A stretch of DNA of 64,000 nt from Alisma plantago-aquatica (GCA_963693085.1 OY856412.1:1123825244-1123889243), one strand, 5' to 3'. Numbered from the stretch's first letter, positions 35,674-48,310 are shown. Translations and numbers: made by a program. The notes: generated from the letters alone by a model not told the origin.

Positions 35674-37365
35674 TTTTTTTTGGATCAGGTAAAATATTAC
35701 TATATCAAAAAAGACGTATAGGTGAGCCTATACAGTACAGAGGGTGGTTTAACTACAAAAAAAAATCACTGTGTAAAGGTAACCGGGTCTAAACCTTTAT
35801 AAATATCAAGTTTAGCCCTTACATTAACAGCAAGTCTACCAGCAAGAGACTCAAAAACATCAAACTTATCAGTAGCCCATCCCCCGTGGATTCTGGTATT
35901 CCTCTCAAACTAGATATAATAGATGATGGAAGCAACTCCCATGCCTCCAAAAACTCTCATAGAGGAGCTCCTGTTAGTTCTCTGCCTTATCCACTTCAGC
36001 CCGTCATCCAAACAACCGGGAGGGTAACCGCCCCAACCATTTTTGAGGGACCATATGCACCAAATGTACCTAGAAAATCTACACTGAAAGAAGAGGTGTA
36101 CATGTGTTTCAGATGTGTCACCACAAAGCACACATTTAGGGTCGACATTAAGACCCCAAGCTGCTAGTCTGTTGGACATAGGGAGACGTCCAAGAACAGC
36201 CCTATATAAGGTGCACCCCCATTTCGGCAGTTGACCTTTATTCTAGATGATTTTGGCCCAAGGCACATGCAGACCGCATATCTTTAGCTCCCAAGGCTTG
36301 GCATCCAAGCAGTCCCAACCTCCACCACCTCTCAACCGGTAAGCATATTTCACATCATGCCACCTCTCCAGCATTCTTTTCCACACCACAGAGTTGACAC
36401 CCACAGCCACTGTGTCCAAGGACCAGCCATATCTTTCCTTCATCCACACCGTCGAAACAGAATCTTGATGGGTGATAAATATGTGGATCCGTTGAGAAGT
36501 AGCAATCCCAGCCAAACAGACATGATCAACCACTCCCAAGCCACCTTGAGTCCATTCTTTGTTAATAATATCCCAAGCAATCCCATGCATCTTCCCACCC
36601 CACAGGAAGCTACTCGTCAAGCATCTTAATTTATTCAATATGAACCCGGGAAGCTCATCCTGTCTGCACCAGAACCTGGTCTTGGCACCCAAAACCGAAT
36701 TACACAAGACTAATCTCCCCGCCATAGATATGTGTAGGCCAGCCCACTTGTCAATCCTGGCTCTTAACTCATCCACCAAACTACCATAGTCTTTGCCTCA
36801 GCCTTTACCGTCAGAGATAGGGACACCCAAGTACTTAGTAGGAAAAACCCCCCTCGTAATACCCACTTCTTCCTTCATTCTCCCCCGTCTCGAGTCACAT
36901 GATCTTGAAAAGAAGACTTTATATTTTATATCATCAATATACAACCCAGTGAGGCACCCGAAACTAGAGAGGATCATTCTTACTTGTCTTAGGTACTTGT
37001 AATGACCAGCTGTGAAAACCATCACGTCATCAACGAACACAAGATGTGAGATGACTGGGGTATTCTTCACCTTGAACACCTTTAATCTCCCCTCACACAC
37101 GGTTGTAGAAATAGCGGAGGACAAAGCCTCCATCATAAGCACAAAAGGCATGGGAGATAAGGGGTCACCCTATCTCAAACCATTAGAAGCAGAAAACAAC
37201 CCATGCGGGACCCCATTCACCAACGCCGAGAAAGAGGTGGCTTCAACACACTGAATCATAAGCTTGATCCATCTTCTTGAAAACCCCAAAGCTTCCATAA
37301 AACCCCACAGCGCTTCCCACTCCACATGGTCATAGGCCTTAGTAATATCTAATTTGAAGCAGGCC
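35674..37365 (-). mobile_element. L1-type LINE, 5'-truncated, inserted in element A gag
   Basis: A minus-strand non-LTR element ends in a poly(A) that reads as T at 35674-35681, preceded on its own strand by AATATTTTACCTGATCC, a usual plant LINE tail. The 5' end is truncated within RT at about 37365. The host gag reads KNSNRK up to the junction and resumes with GSSG beyond the tail, so the LINE interrupts a coding stretch. The target duplication is short or hidden in the A-rich junction. Confidence 0.88.
35910..37365 (-). pseudogene. LINE reverse transcriptase and zf-RVT region
   Basis: From the truncated start, KLDITKAYDHVEWEALWGFM and NGLRQGDPLSP are RT motifs, and HLVFVDDVMVF is the catalytic box with F-V-D-D where most plant LINEs have F-A-D-D. 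PTKYLGVPISDGKG follows (36798-36870). The next frame (36243-36779) has WAGLHISMAGRLVLCNSVL and SSFLWGG, the usual post-RT region. CVLCGDTSETHVHLFFQC (35910-36179) is the zf-RVT zinc motif near the C-terminus. The frame is broken near 37165 and between the later segments. The endonuclease half is missing through truncation. Confidence 0.9.
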
Positions 37366-39206
37366 TTTCTATTTGAGTTCTTAAGACCAAAAAGGTTCAA
37401 GAACTCAACATCAAGTAGTTGTTTGGTAGAATGGTCAAGGATTTTATTTTGGGAGTTCTTCCCTTTGAGGAATTTCTGCGGAGAGTATCTGAGTCTATGA
37501 TTGTCATTTATAAGAGATATAACAGTAGAAGACAAGCTAGTAAGATCATCTCTAACATGAACAAGTTCGACCTATGAATAGAGGGTTTTAGTCAAATAAG
37601 AATCTTTTTCAATGGTAATGGAAGCAACATCAATACTAGGCAAAATCAGTCTAGAAGATAAATCATTAACTTGACCAAGCAACCTAGCATTTTCAAATTT
37701 AAGAAATTTAATTTCTTTGAGATAGACATCCCTCTCATCTCAATGATCATCACTAATAAGCTTAAGTTCATCATTTTTAGTTTTGAGTAACTCAAGCTCA
37801 TTAAGGAACTTTTCGTTGTCTTCTTTAAGAGATGCAATATTCTTAAGATAGACATTGTTCTCTACTTCAACTCCATTGTATTGGATCTCAAGATCAAGAA
37901 ATTGGCCTTGCAAGGAATCAATGCTATCAAGATGAATTTTCTCATTTTACTCAAGAATATCAAGTTTAGCATACCGGTCATCAATGATTTTACCCAACCT
38001 CTTCTTTTTAGATTTACATTCAAAATAAGAAGAACGAGTAGTAACAAGCATGTCAATAAGAGTTTCTTTAGCTAGTTCATGCAAACTTACCTCACTCACC
38101 TCACCAATATCTTCACTTGTAGAGGCCATGAGTGCAAGGTGGCACTCTCCATCTTCATCGGAGCTTGAGCCACTAGAGGATGATCCTTCCCAAGCTGCAT
38201 GAGTTGTGTCTTTGTGTATCCTCTTCTTCTTGTCCTTCCTCTTGTATTTTCTATCTTTCTTGTACTCATCCTCCTTCTTGGAGCTGCTCTTGTGGTGTGA
38301 CTTTCTAGCCTTAGTACATTCACTCTTGTAGTGCCCTTTTTTACCACACTTGTAGCACCTTGGAGTAGATGAAGAAGATTTCTTTCCTTTGAAGTGTTTT
38401 CCTTTGGAGAAGTTGGTTTCATGCTCACTAGGGCCATCATCTTCACTATAGGAGGAGGGAGAGGTCCAAAAATCAAGTTGTTGTTGAATGATAAGAGCCT
38501 CCACTTGAGCTTTGCAGGCACTATCTTTGATCTTCCTGGATTCTTTTTCTTCTTACTTTGCTTCCTCTTCTTTCTTGTCAAGTCATGGCTCATGAACTTG
38601 TAGATTTCCAATAATATCCTCAGTTGGAAGATCACCAAGACTTCTTACTTCTTCAATGGAGGTCACCTTTGACTCCCATCTCTTTGGAAGAGACCTCAAG
38701 ATTTTTGAGTTGATTGCTCCTCTATCCAAAGTGTGACCCAAAGCAGCTAGGTCGTTGATGATGATATTGAGCCTTGAGTACATCTCGACAACTCCTTCTT
38801 TCTTCCCTATCTTGAAGTTCTCAAGGAAATTGTTCAGCATGTAGATCTTTGCCTCCTTCACTTGCTTTGTGCCTACATAAGTGATGCACAACTTGTCCCA
38901 TATCTCATAGATTGTATCCCATGAGAACATGCAGTTAAACTTGGATGGAGTGAGGGTTGCAAAGAGATGCTAATAGCTTTGGCATTGAGATGTGCATTCT
39001 TTAGGGCTGCTTCATCCCAAGTTGATACAGCTTTGGTTGGCTCCTTGTAGGGGTGTAATCATCACTTTTCACATATCAAAGTTCATCCCTTGAATGTAGA
39101 ATTGCATCTGCCACTTCAAATAGAGGAAGTTGGTGTCGTCGAAGACCAGGGGAAGAATGGAGAAGCCTCCCTCTAGGTTGAGGGAACCATTTAGGTTCTC
39201 ACCCAT
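37366..39206 (-). pseudogene. element A gag (UBN2, CCHC knuckle, coiled-coil tail)
   Basis: The start is ATG at 39206 with a VFDDT type run where the family has F-D-G-T-N. The frame at 38583-38930 holds the UBN2-type gag core: YEIWDKLCITYVGTKQVKEA, LNNFLENFKIGKKEGVVEMY and INDLAALGHTL. The zinc knuckle CYKCGKKGHYKSEC lies at about 38316-38357, followed by a Lys-rich segment, then a long tail of Leu, Asn and Lys that looks coiled-coil (37640-38060). The tail continues to the LINE at 37365 (LLDVEFLNLFGLKNSN) and resumes at 35673-35480 beyond it. Several frameshifts break the reading. Confidence 0.85.
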
Positions 39207-39244
39207 GTTCTCCTTTTATAGGATATTTGTTGGAGAAGATCCTT

Positions 39245-39256
39245 GCTCTGATACTA
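39245..39256 (-). other. primer-binding site of element A
   Basis: The plus strand reads GCTCTGATACTA, that is TAGTATCAGAGC on the element strand, one change from the iMet site TGGTATCAGAGC. It is two bases from the LTR start at 39259. Confidence 0.85.
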
Positions 39257-40020
39257 CTTGATGGATCTAGGGCTCCAGGGGAGAATTGAGCTTCAAAATA
39301 CTCACAAGAATAGTTAGTCCTTCAAGTTATATCAATTGAAACCAAATGCTAAAACTAAATTTGAAGTCCTATATAAACAAACATAGCAAGGATGAGAGAG
39401 ATTGAAACAAGCACTTGGACAAGGAGTTTAGGGTGGTTCCAATCACGAAACTAGGAGACCATCAATCCACTACCTAGATAGGTCAATCTCTAGGACTTTG
39501 CAATCCATGTATACTTATATTCCATTATAAGAGATATAAGAAGACCACCTTACATCCAAGGACTTACCTATCTAAGACAAGAGTCTTTCACCTACAAGAA
39601 CTTACCCACTTGATCAATGTCTTTAGCTTTCAACAATGACTTACCCACACTTGCATCAAATATTTGACCTCACAGGGATTACCCACTCTTGTTGGATCTT
39701 CCACCTTGTCCTTCTCCTTCACTTAAAGAAAATCTTCACACCTTGTTCGGACTTGAAGAAGAACAACAACTCCTCCTTCACTCTAAGAAGACCACTTCAG
39801 CCTTTGCTCTTTGAGAAAGGGGATTGGGAAGATGGAAAGATGGACAACTTGACAAGGTAACATTGAGGTAGCTCTCTTACAACATGCCTAACTCACTCAT
39901 AATCATAAAATGCTTTGTAAATGAGAGAGAGAAAGGGGCTCAAATGGGTTTAGCACTCTCAACTATATCAAGAAAAAGAATAGCATGAATGAACAACCTT
40001 GGTATAAACTCTAAGAGGTC

Positions 40021-40030
40021 CTATTTATAG
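40021..40030 (-). promoter_or_regulatory. LTR TATA box, element A 5' LTR
   Basis: CTATAAATAG on the minus strand is kept at the same place in every LTR of the family: 55621-55630 and 40766-40775 match exactly in the TATAAATA core, while 47296-47305 and 23239-23248 carry a change beside it. Conservation between copies suggests it is the LTR promoter. Confidence 0.75.
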
Positions 40031-40164
40031 CTGGGGGTGTTCCTTTGAGTGTGGGATCACTTAAGAACAAAAAATAGCCATTTTATAACTTGCAACGGAT
40101 CTATTTTAGTTTCTAGAAACTCTCTAACAGTTGGAATCACTTTTTCTACGTTGTCTATATAATA

Positions 40165-40395
40165 CATTCGGTCAAGTTTCAATAAAGGTAATTGACCGAT
40201 CCACTATCCGACAAAGCCAGTTTGCAAATTGTCGGTCAAGTTTGTCATGGGGTAACTCAACCAACCAGCTAAAATTAACTTTGGTCAGTAAGTTGGTTAG
40301 TCGAGTTCTATGAGTGTACAACTCGACCAATGCAACCATTTCCAAAAATCCATCACAGATTTGTCAAGGTTCAAACTCGGCCGATTAAAGTGTTG
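40165..40395. promoter_or_regulatory. GTCGAGTT/AACTCGAC inverted motif cluster in the LTR
   Basis: Copies of GTCGAGTT or its complement recur about every 30-60 bases in this stretch, some paired as AACTCGACCGA and TCGGTCGAG. The same cluster is found at 23395-23600, 47455-47650 and 55770-55985. It lies 130-370 bp upstream of the TATA box on the element strand. Confidence 0.7.
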
Positions 40396-40714
40396 TGACA
40401 AATTTTCTAAAATGATTTTTAAGTGATCAAATGATGGAATTAAGTGTCCCTAATTATTTCTCATCTTAGTTACAAGTAATATCATCAATACAGATGATTA
40501 TAAAAATATTCGAAGGTGTTTTGGAGTGTTTTCCACAAAAGTGTATTTGCATTGCTTTTGACTTGAACCTGAACAAGCTAGGGCTTGTGTAAATTGATCC
40601 TTTTTCATGTACCTAATGCTTGAAATCAATATTAAACAAACATATTAGATACATATGAATGGAATTGTTAAGTCATTATCAAAATATGGACAATGTATAA
40701 CTCTCAAGTCAACA

Positions 40715-41409
40715 ATAGGGACCTTCATAGTGCTAGGCTAACCATGGGATGAAGCCCAATAGGTCCTATTTATAGTTGAGGTTGCCTACTAGCCAGTAGA
40801 GACACTTAGGATTGAATTCTAGAAATTTTGGGTGTTCTAACGGATATTTTTTTGAGATTTCCAACACTCTAATGGCTAGAAACACGTTTTTATACTTTAG
40901 CGTACAATGTTGTCGGTTGAGTTAAGTTTTGGGTAACTCGACCAACAACACTATAAGACCATTCAAAGTGTAGGGTGTCGGTCGAGTTGCCACCAGGACA
41001 AAGTCAATCGACCATGGGCATTGCTAAGAGCCAGAGTGGTTGTCGGATGAGTTGTCACCATGACAAACTTGGCTGACAAGAAAACCTATAATCACATTTA
41101 ACAAATGTCCAAAAACTATTTATATATTCAATTTGAGTGCTCTAAATTTTCATTAAGCTTAATTTGAAATGATACAATTATTACAAGATATTTACATCAA
41201 AGATCTATGGAAAACACTATTTATTCTTCAATATTTATCTTTATGCATGTATGACTTGATTTCTTCAAGTTAGGATGTGCAAGTTTAGGCATTCAGAGTG
41301 TGTCTTATCTAATCTAAAATCAATCTAGTAGAAGCATCAGACACAAATAAGTGGAATGGTTAGTCAATATCAAAACAAGGGTTTAGTCAATTTATACCTT
41401 GAGTCAACA
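40715..41409 (-). repeat. solo LTR C, right half
   Basis: It begins with ATAGG, the right target duplication of element A, continues the family LTR (TATTTATAGTTGAGG box at 40767, GGTCGAGTT motifs at 40910-41080) and ends TTGAGTCAACA at 41409. The next bases GCTTG (41410-41414) match GATTG before the left half (21719-21723) at four of five positions, so a decayed target duplication is likely. Confidence 0.85.
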
Positions 41410-42746
41410 GCTTGAAAATAGGGTATGATTGATTAGCACAATCTTGCAATCAAGGAAGCTTCCTGGGATTCTAGTGGTGAGTTTCCACCACTCTTAATGA
41501 TCCATAGTGGTCTATGTCAGCTTCCCGATGAGAAGCTTTGAATAGAAAGGTCAGTGCGAAAGGAGGGGTCCTTAGGGTGCCTCACTTCCTTATGAGTTCA
41601 TAATAACTCTATGATGTTCCATGCCACATGAATATGCCAAATGCGTTGTTGTTTTGTGAGGAAGGGTCAACGGTTGCATCTGAAGATGATCAACTTGGTA
41701 GTCATTTGTGAGATACCAGGATGAAATTGAGGGTGTCACTTTGATGAAGAAGCCACATGGTTCTCCCCAGGTCCTTATATAGGTCTGAATTTATGAAATG
41801 TGCCAACCCCTAACCCCTTGGGAGATTGGAAATTTGGGATTTATCTTGACTCTTAGAGATAATGGAAATTCTAGGAATGGATGGCTTCATCTCAACCTCT
41901 TAATGCCAACATATTCTTTATCCATTGAAGATAAAAGTCAAAGGGGGAGTGAGAGTCTAGAGGATTCAGGGAATGATGTTCTAAAAGGAAAGAAGAGAAC
42001 TCGAGCAAGGATAGCGTCTCCTCTACTCGTGGTTTTGCTCACGTTGGGAGTCCAGGTCTGATTGGGGTCCTCCCTAGGATTTCAAAACTAATTCATCTAA
42101 TTAAAATCCAAAATACTAGATTAATTATCTAGGACATTTTAGATATTCAATTGAACCCAAATTTATAAAAACTCTCACATCATTACTATCCTTTATTAGG
42201 CAAAAAATTAAGCCTTAACTAATCCATTATTGGGCAAAAAACTGGTTTCAAGCGAAGTCTATATAATTCTTCAATTAATCACCTAGGTCACAAGATAACT
42301 TACATTCTTCTTGAATTTCTCTTAAAAATGCATGATGCCTTTATCCTTCAAGTAAAAATATCCTTAGTATTTAATATCATCATGAGATACTAGATTCCTA
42401 ATTCTGTATCCCAAGGACCCACATGTAAACCCTAAGTAGACCAATTGGGTTTGAATTGGATCCTAGGGCCCGTGTCTCGTACCCTATACTTCCAAAGGTC
42501 CACAAGCTTTGTATTTTTTATTAAGAAAGTAAGGCTTTGGCTTATCATTAGTACCTTAATATCTTAACTAAAGTATCTTATTTGTACCTTTTCTCATTCT
42601 TTCATTATTACTGAAATTGAAGAATTTATCTAAGTCGAGGACTTACTTCATCAACCAAGGTCATAATATTTTATTTACTACTCAACTTTTATTTCCACAT
42701 CACACTATTTTATAAGATTAGAAACTCCCAAATTTGAGGTTGTTAC
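41410..42746. repeat. family D repeat, continuation
   Basis: Bases 41410-41640 complete D unit 2. The rest has no frame and ends GAGGTTGTTACA at 42746, another TTACA end like the family G copies, so D may also be a gypsy-type LTR on the minus strand. Confidence 0.5.
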
Positions 42747-43660
42747 AACTACACCACATGTGAAAAGAATTTCTCCTCATTGTCCCTTTTTTTATAGTGG
42801 GCCACCCAGAATCTAGATTGGACATTTACATAAAACTAGTCATGGTCTTGCCAATATCACCCAATTAATGATTAAAAAATAATGTAGAAATGACCTCTTC
42901 ATGTCATTAAGGAAGGTAATAAAATGAAAAAGAGATAAATGTTTATAATCAAGAAAAACTTACATAAAAATTGTCACCTTGTCATCTTGCTTGGTATAGT
43001 TTTACGAATACACCTCTGTTTATTTGTCCTCAATCACTTTTCAAATATGCCAACAATGTTAATAAAAGGATATGGTTGAAATCATTTTCTCATGGTTATT
43101 ATTAGAATTTAGTTTTCTTAAATTCAATGAAATGGACAATTTATCGCCAGTTTTCTCAAAAGAAGTATGTGCTTCACATGGAAGATTGAAGATAGTCAAT
43201 CTTATGGATGGTTGTAAATTGTCATGTTCGCATCAAAGTGATGAATAAAGTGGGTGACATTCCAATTTCACCCAATGTCCCATATTCCTATGTGGTCCCG
43301 GTGTCATTCCGCATGACCCTTCTTCACACACCCAATAAAGTTCCACCCTTCCCTATTAACATGGTGGTTTTTTCCATGGCTTGTATTTTACAAATATTCT
43401 TTCAAGCAAAAGAGTCCTCATCATTCACAATAGGACTAGCACAAGGAAACATAATGTGGCTATTCAAATTATTATTACGATAACTATGTTAGTCTTACAA
43501 AAATAAAAAGCTACCTTATTTTATTCCTTTTAAGAAAATTCCATTACTTCTTTTGTCTTTACAGTTTTACTACAAACCATGAACCTTCTACTACATTGAT
43601 TTATCTAAGCACAATAGGTAAACTAAATGCACATCGACTTAAATGAGGATAGATTACATA
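42747..43660. other. gene-free stretch
   Basis: No supported gene is present. A 91-codon frame at 43208-43483 has no recognisable motif and no composition unlike its surroundings. Confidence 0.4.
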
Positions 43661-44340
43661 GCTATACTATATAAATAAACATGCATAGGGGGCTCAATGC
43701 AATTTTGTCCATATTTTTACAAATTACATACTGGTCCTTGTGTGTGTACATCACGCTTTTATTTTTTCCTTTCAAAATTATATTTTGTATCTACACCATA
43801 TAAGAAAGCCTGTAAAGGGGCTCAATGAAATTGTGTACATATTTTTTTGAAAGTATACACTGATCCTTATGTGTATACATCACACTTTAGTTTTTACTAT
43901 TTAAAATTATACTTTGTATCTATACTATATAAGAAAGCCCCCAGAGGGGGATGAATGCAATTTTGTCCAATATTTTTTGAAATTACACACTCATCCCCTT
44001 GTGTCTACATCACACTTTTGTTTTTATTTTCTAAAATTATATCTTGTATAAGAAGACTCGTATATACTATATAACAAAGCCCATAGAGAGGCTCAATGCA
44101 ATTGTTTCCAATATTTTTTGAAATTACACACTGCTCCTTGTGTGTGTACATCACACTTTTGTTTTTAATTTTTAAAATTATATTTTGTATCTATACTATA
44201 TAAGAAAGCCTCAATGGGGGCTCAATGCAATTTTGTCCAATATTTTTAGAAATTGCACACTGGTCCCTGTGTGTACATCACACTTTTGTTCTTACTTTTT
44301 AAAATTACATTTTGGATAATAAGACTCATGGAAGGTTCTA
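43661..44340. repeat. tandem array of about 130 bp, five units
   Basis: Each unit contains ACTATATAAGAAAGCC, GGCTCAATGCAATTTTGTCC, a CACACT-GGTCC block and TACATCACACTTTTGTTTTT. Units begin near 43665, 43800, 43935, 44070 and 44205, diverge by point changes and small indels, and end at an incomplete copy (44320-44340). No frame runs through it. Confidence 0.85.
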
Positions 44341-44599
44341 TTTTTTAAATACTTTCTTTAATTCAAAATTAGTCCTTGTTGTGTAGAGTATTTCTTATTG
44401 TTTCATTTAATAAGAAATTGGTCCCTAGAACCATGTCTTTTTGTCACATACCCAACATGTGTAATAGATATGGATTTCAAGTGGGTTTGGATCAGCCTAG
44501 ATAGCACAATGAAGTAAATTATTTCCAAACATCTACCTAAATACTTATTTATTGACAGAATTCAGGAAAAATGTACGGATAAGAACATATAACTTATAT

Positions 44600-46522
44600 G
44601 TACTATTTGTAAAACTTCTAAACTTATAACTTATTTATGATGCCCTAATGTGCCACAAAGCGAGATTAGTCAAAACAATGTGTGGAATTATCATCAACAA
44701 ACTATATTACCACAAAATGAGTAAATTAAAATCGATATCACGTATCCTCCTAAAGTGGAAACATATTACATCCAAGTCCATGAAAGCCACCTATAACATA
44801 TATCATGCCAAATGATTATTACATAACATTATTTACTAGCTCACTGGCCTCAACCTGCTACATATATAACAACATGTTTATATGCATGCATGCCATATCT
44901 ACAAAACAAAGCATACTATCAAACCATCATCTTGATATACAAAACCACAAAACCTTTTCCAAGGACCTGAGAGTATAGGTATGACACATAAGACTCTACT
45001 AAAAACACTAGCAGCATATCCAACCTTTCAATAGCTACTTCTCCTCTTGATGCTCGGCCTCAATCACATGATATCTAATCCTTCATGCACGACCACCTAA
45101 AAGATGTGGAAACTCACGGGGGTGAGACCAAATGTCCTTGTGAGAGATATAACTCTCCACTAATGTCTATTAAAAGCACATGTACACTAAAGTAGATAGG
45201 TAACAACATTATCAGGTTGAGAAAATTCAACTAAATGATGTATTAAACTGATAATTCAGATTAAACCAATTAGGCAATTACCACTGAGCAGTAGAACAAG
45301 TTTTAACTTTATAAAGACTATGAAGAATATGTATAACATTTGATTTCTCTTACCTCATTATAATTCAAGAAATCAGTACGAAGATAAGGTAAAGGGTCAT
45401 CCAATGTGAGTCGTGTTTAACCCTAAGAAATTATATTGCACGGCTAAATTACGTCTTTTATTATGCCCTGAGGAGATGAGGTATACCACTCATGCTCCAA
45501 TTGACCACTACTAAGTCAAAACCAGTGCCATACAAGATCAATGGAATAGTCGGAATCCATGATCCTATACACCCTTAGTCAGTCCGAGTCCACCGCGGTG
45601 ACATATCAAGTTTAACTGCAAAATAACCTAGTTCACCTTGGTATATAGGTCACAACACTAGTGAAATGAGATACGACCGCAATCGTTCTCCTGCCAGGGT
45701 ATGACCACAGTCAACCTAGTAACATATCACATATACTAAATCACATCATCTGAGATATGGACTTGATTATTCTCCTGCCAGGGTATGACCTCAGCCATCC
45801 CAGTGTATTAAGTATACAAGGAGATACCTCGACTTGCACCCCGCATATTCAATAATATGCTCTCTAAGTTTCCAGAAGGAATTTCTCAGTTCACCATCCA
45901 GCTAGTACTGATGCTGAAGATGGATCTATGACACATGGCAACTACATGATCAGGATTTCACTTGATTGGTTAAGACAATTGAGTATCTTTTAGCATCAAT
46001 CGAGTTACAAAGTATAAACCACAAACAAGTTCTACAAAAATAAGGGCATAATATGACTGAAGAAGATATAAAATGTATATAGCATAAACCTATCACATCA
46101 TCACATGACACCACTTGCCATACAAGGCCATCACTATTATCACAATGTCATGGGATATCAATCCCTCATCATATCACTAGAGGATAACACCTCACACTAG
46201 GCATTTATGCCTCTACCAGGTCATAAGAAACATCACATCAACATGCCTTAGCAAGGCTTATAGCCATCATTTTGTGACATATGATCATCATCATATCATT
46301 TACAAGCTATGACAATCATTCACCTGCATGGTTAGTATCAAACAAGTAGGAGAGAGAAACAATACATCATCACTACATACTATCATGTTGTACAAGGTAG
46401 ACAACCATTATTATAGTCCTACATTAGGGTTAGGGTTTCAACATTATGTCTGATTAGGGTTCTACATACCAACCCTATCAACAATGCTAGGTATCTCACC
46501 TTACCACATTCTTGGAACATCC
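44600..46522 (-). repeat. family G repeat, copy 3, left part
   Basis: It shows the same landmarks as copy 1: GACCTGAGAGTA (44964), a GGGGTGAGACC and AGATATAACTCTCC block (45119-45157), a TATACCACTC block (45481) and a TTAGGGTTAGGGTTT word (46424). It is interrupted at 46522 by element B and continues at 56323. Confidence 0.6.
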
Positions 46523-47975
46523 TATTGGATGTAGGGCTCTAGAGGGGGGTGTATAGATCTTAAAAATTCTCACAAGATAAGTTATACCTTCAAATTATAT
46601 CAATAAAAAACAATAGCTTAAGAACAATTTGAAGTCCTATCTAAGAAAGAATAGCAAGGATGAGAGAAATTGAAACATGCACTTGGACAAGGTGGTTTAG
46701 AGTGGTTCCAATCTTTAAACTAGGAGATAGTCATTCCACTACCTAGAGAGGTCAACCTCTAGGACATTGCAATCTGTGTATACTTATATTCATTCATAAA
46801 AGATACAAGGAGACCACCATACATCCAAGAACTTACCTACTCAAGACAAGAGTCTTCCACCTACACAAGGACTCACCCACTTGATCAAGATGTCTTCAGC
46901 CTTCAACAAGGACTTACCCACACTTGCATCAAGTCTTTGGCCTTGAAGGATTTACCCACTCTTCTTGAATCTTGGATTTTCCCTTCTCCTTCACATGGAG
47001 AAGATATTCACCTCTTCTTCAACCTTAAAGAAGAACAAGAACAACTTCACCTTCACGCGGAGTAGTTTGATTCAACCTTTGCTCTTTGAGAAAGGGGGTA
47101 GGGAAGATGGAATGGAATGAGAGCTTTACAAGCATATGGAGGTAGCTCTCTTACAACTTGCCTAACTCACTCATAATCACAAAATGCTTTGTAAATGAAA
47201 GAGATAAAGGGTCTCAAGGAGTTGCAACACACTTAAATATAGCAAGGACTTAGTACAGCATGAATGAGTAAACTTAGAATGAGCTCCAAGGGGTTCTATT
47301 TATATCTGGGGGTGTTCCCTTGAGTGTGGGATCACTTAAGGGGAAAATATAGTCATTTTCCAAGTTATAATGAATCTATTTTCACTTACAACAACTCACC
47401 AATGGTTATAATTACTTTTTTGCATTTTCTGTATAGTACATTTGGTCGAGTTTCAATAAAGGTAACTCGATCGATCCACTAAGTGAAAAGGCCAAGTTTC
47501 AAACTATAGATCGAGTTTGTTCTGGGAAACTCAATTGATGAGTCAAAATCAGTTTTCTTGGTCGAGTTCTATGAGTGTGCAACTCAATCGATTGGTCATG
47601 TTAAAAAAAATCATCACTGGATCGGTGGAGTTTCCAACTCGACCGATAAAAAGCTTGTGATGAATTTTTTAAATTGACTTTTGAGTGACCAAACGTTGGA
47701 ATTCAGTGTCCCTGGTTTTTTCACATCTTAGGTACAAGTCATAGCATCAATACAAGTGGTTATAAAATTAATCTAAGGTCATTTGGAGTGATTTCCTAAA
47801 ACATGCACTTTGCATTGCTTTAGACTTGAACATGAATAAGATAGGGCTTGTGTAATTTGATCATTTTCATGTACCTAAAGCCTGAAATCAATCTTGAACA
47901 AACATATTGGATACATAGGAATGGAATGGTTAAGTCATTATCAAAACATGGCAATGTATAACTCTCAAGTCAACA
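46523..47975 (-). repeat. 3' LTR of element B
   Basis: It is 1453 bp, starts TATTGGATGTAGGG (TG changed to TA) and ends CAAGTCAACA. The TATA region at 47296-47305 reads TATTTATA on the plus strand. Confidence 0.92.
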
Positions 47976-48310
47976 TTCTCCCCCTTTTTGACAATGACAA
48001 ACCATTCCTCAATTATATTGAAAAGGATATGTGAGGTTATACCTTTGCCTTGTAAAATGTAGGGGGATTCATGATTTGAACAATGTGAATTGCTACCCCT
48101 CAATCTATGCTTACTCTTACCTACATAGTAGTCTATCTACACAAAATAGTATAACATGTATACTATATGGTCCTTTAGCAAGTCACATGATAAAGCATAT
48201 ATTTAACAAGAAAATGATCATATAGGCCATAAAAGCAATATGGTTGAGTTTCAAAACATTGAACTTCTCTCCCCCCTTTTGACATTATCAAAAAGGAAGG
48301 GGGTAGAAGA
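47976..48310 (-). other. polypurine tracts before the 3' LTR of element B
   Basis: On the minus strand CAAAAAGGGGGAGAA (47976-47990) abuts the LTR start TGTTGACTTG and is the functional primer for plus-strand DNA. A second tract AAAAGGGGGGAGAGAAG lies at about 48262-48279. Both are preceded by a similar ATTGTCAA or AATGTCAA word, so the block was duplicated. This arrangement is expected of sireviruses. Confidence 0.75.

Larger units (their letters stand above)
22469..40714 (-). mobile_element. element A: sirevirus-like Ty1/copia, nested and rearranged
   Basis: The element is bounded by TGTTGG at 22469 and CAACA at 40714, with a perfect 5 bp target duplication ATAGG at 22464-22468 and 40715-40719. 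On the minus strand the order is 5' LTR (39259-40714), PBS, gag, protease, integrase, a stub of RT, an extra ORF, polypurine tract and 3' LTR (22469-23929). Three younger insertions sit inside: LINE 35674-37365, LTR E 33881-35470 and gag-only element F 26437-32015. RT catalytic core and RNase H are missing. The two LTRs differ at roughly one base in eight by eye, so the insertion is old. Confidence 0.9.
39259..40714 (-). repeat. 5' LTR of element A
   Basis: It is 1456 bp, begins TGATGGATCTAGGG (one change in the terminal TGTTGG) and ends AAGTCAACA. A minus-strand TATA box (CTATAAATAG) lies at 40021-40030, upstream of which are the GTCGAGTT inverted motifs (40165-40395). Confidence 0.92.

Noticed and set aside
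43208..43483. 91-codon frame in a quiet stretch
   Set aside because: No motif, no homologous frame elsewhere in the window and ordinary composition; length alone is not enough in AT-rich DNA.
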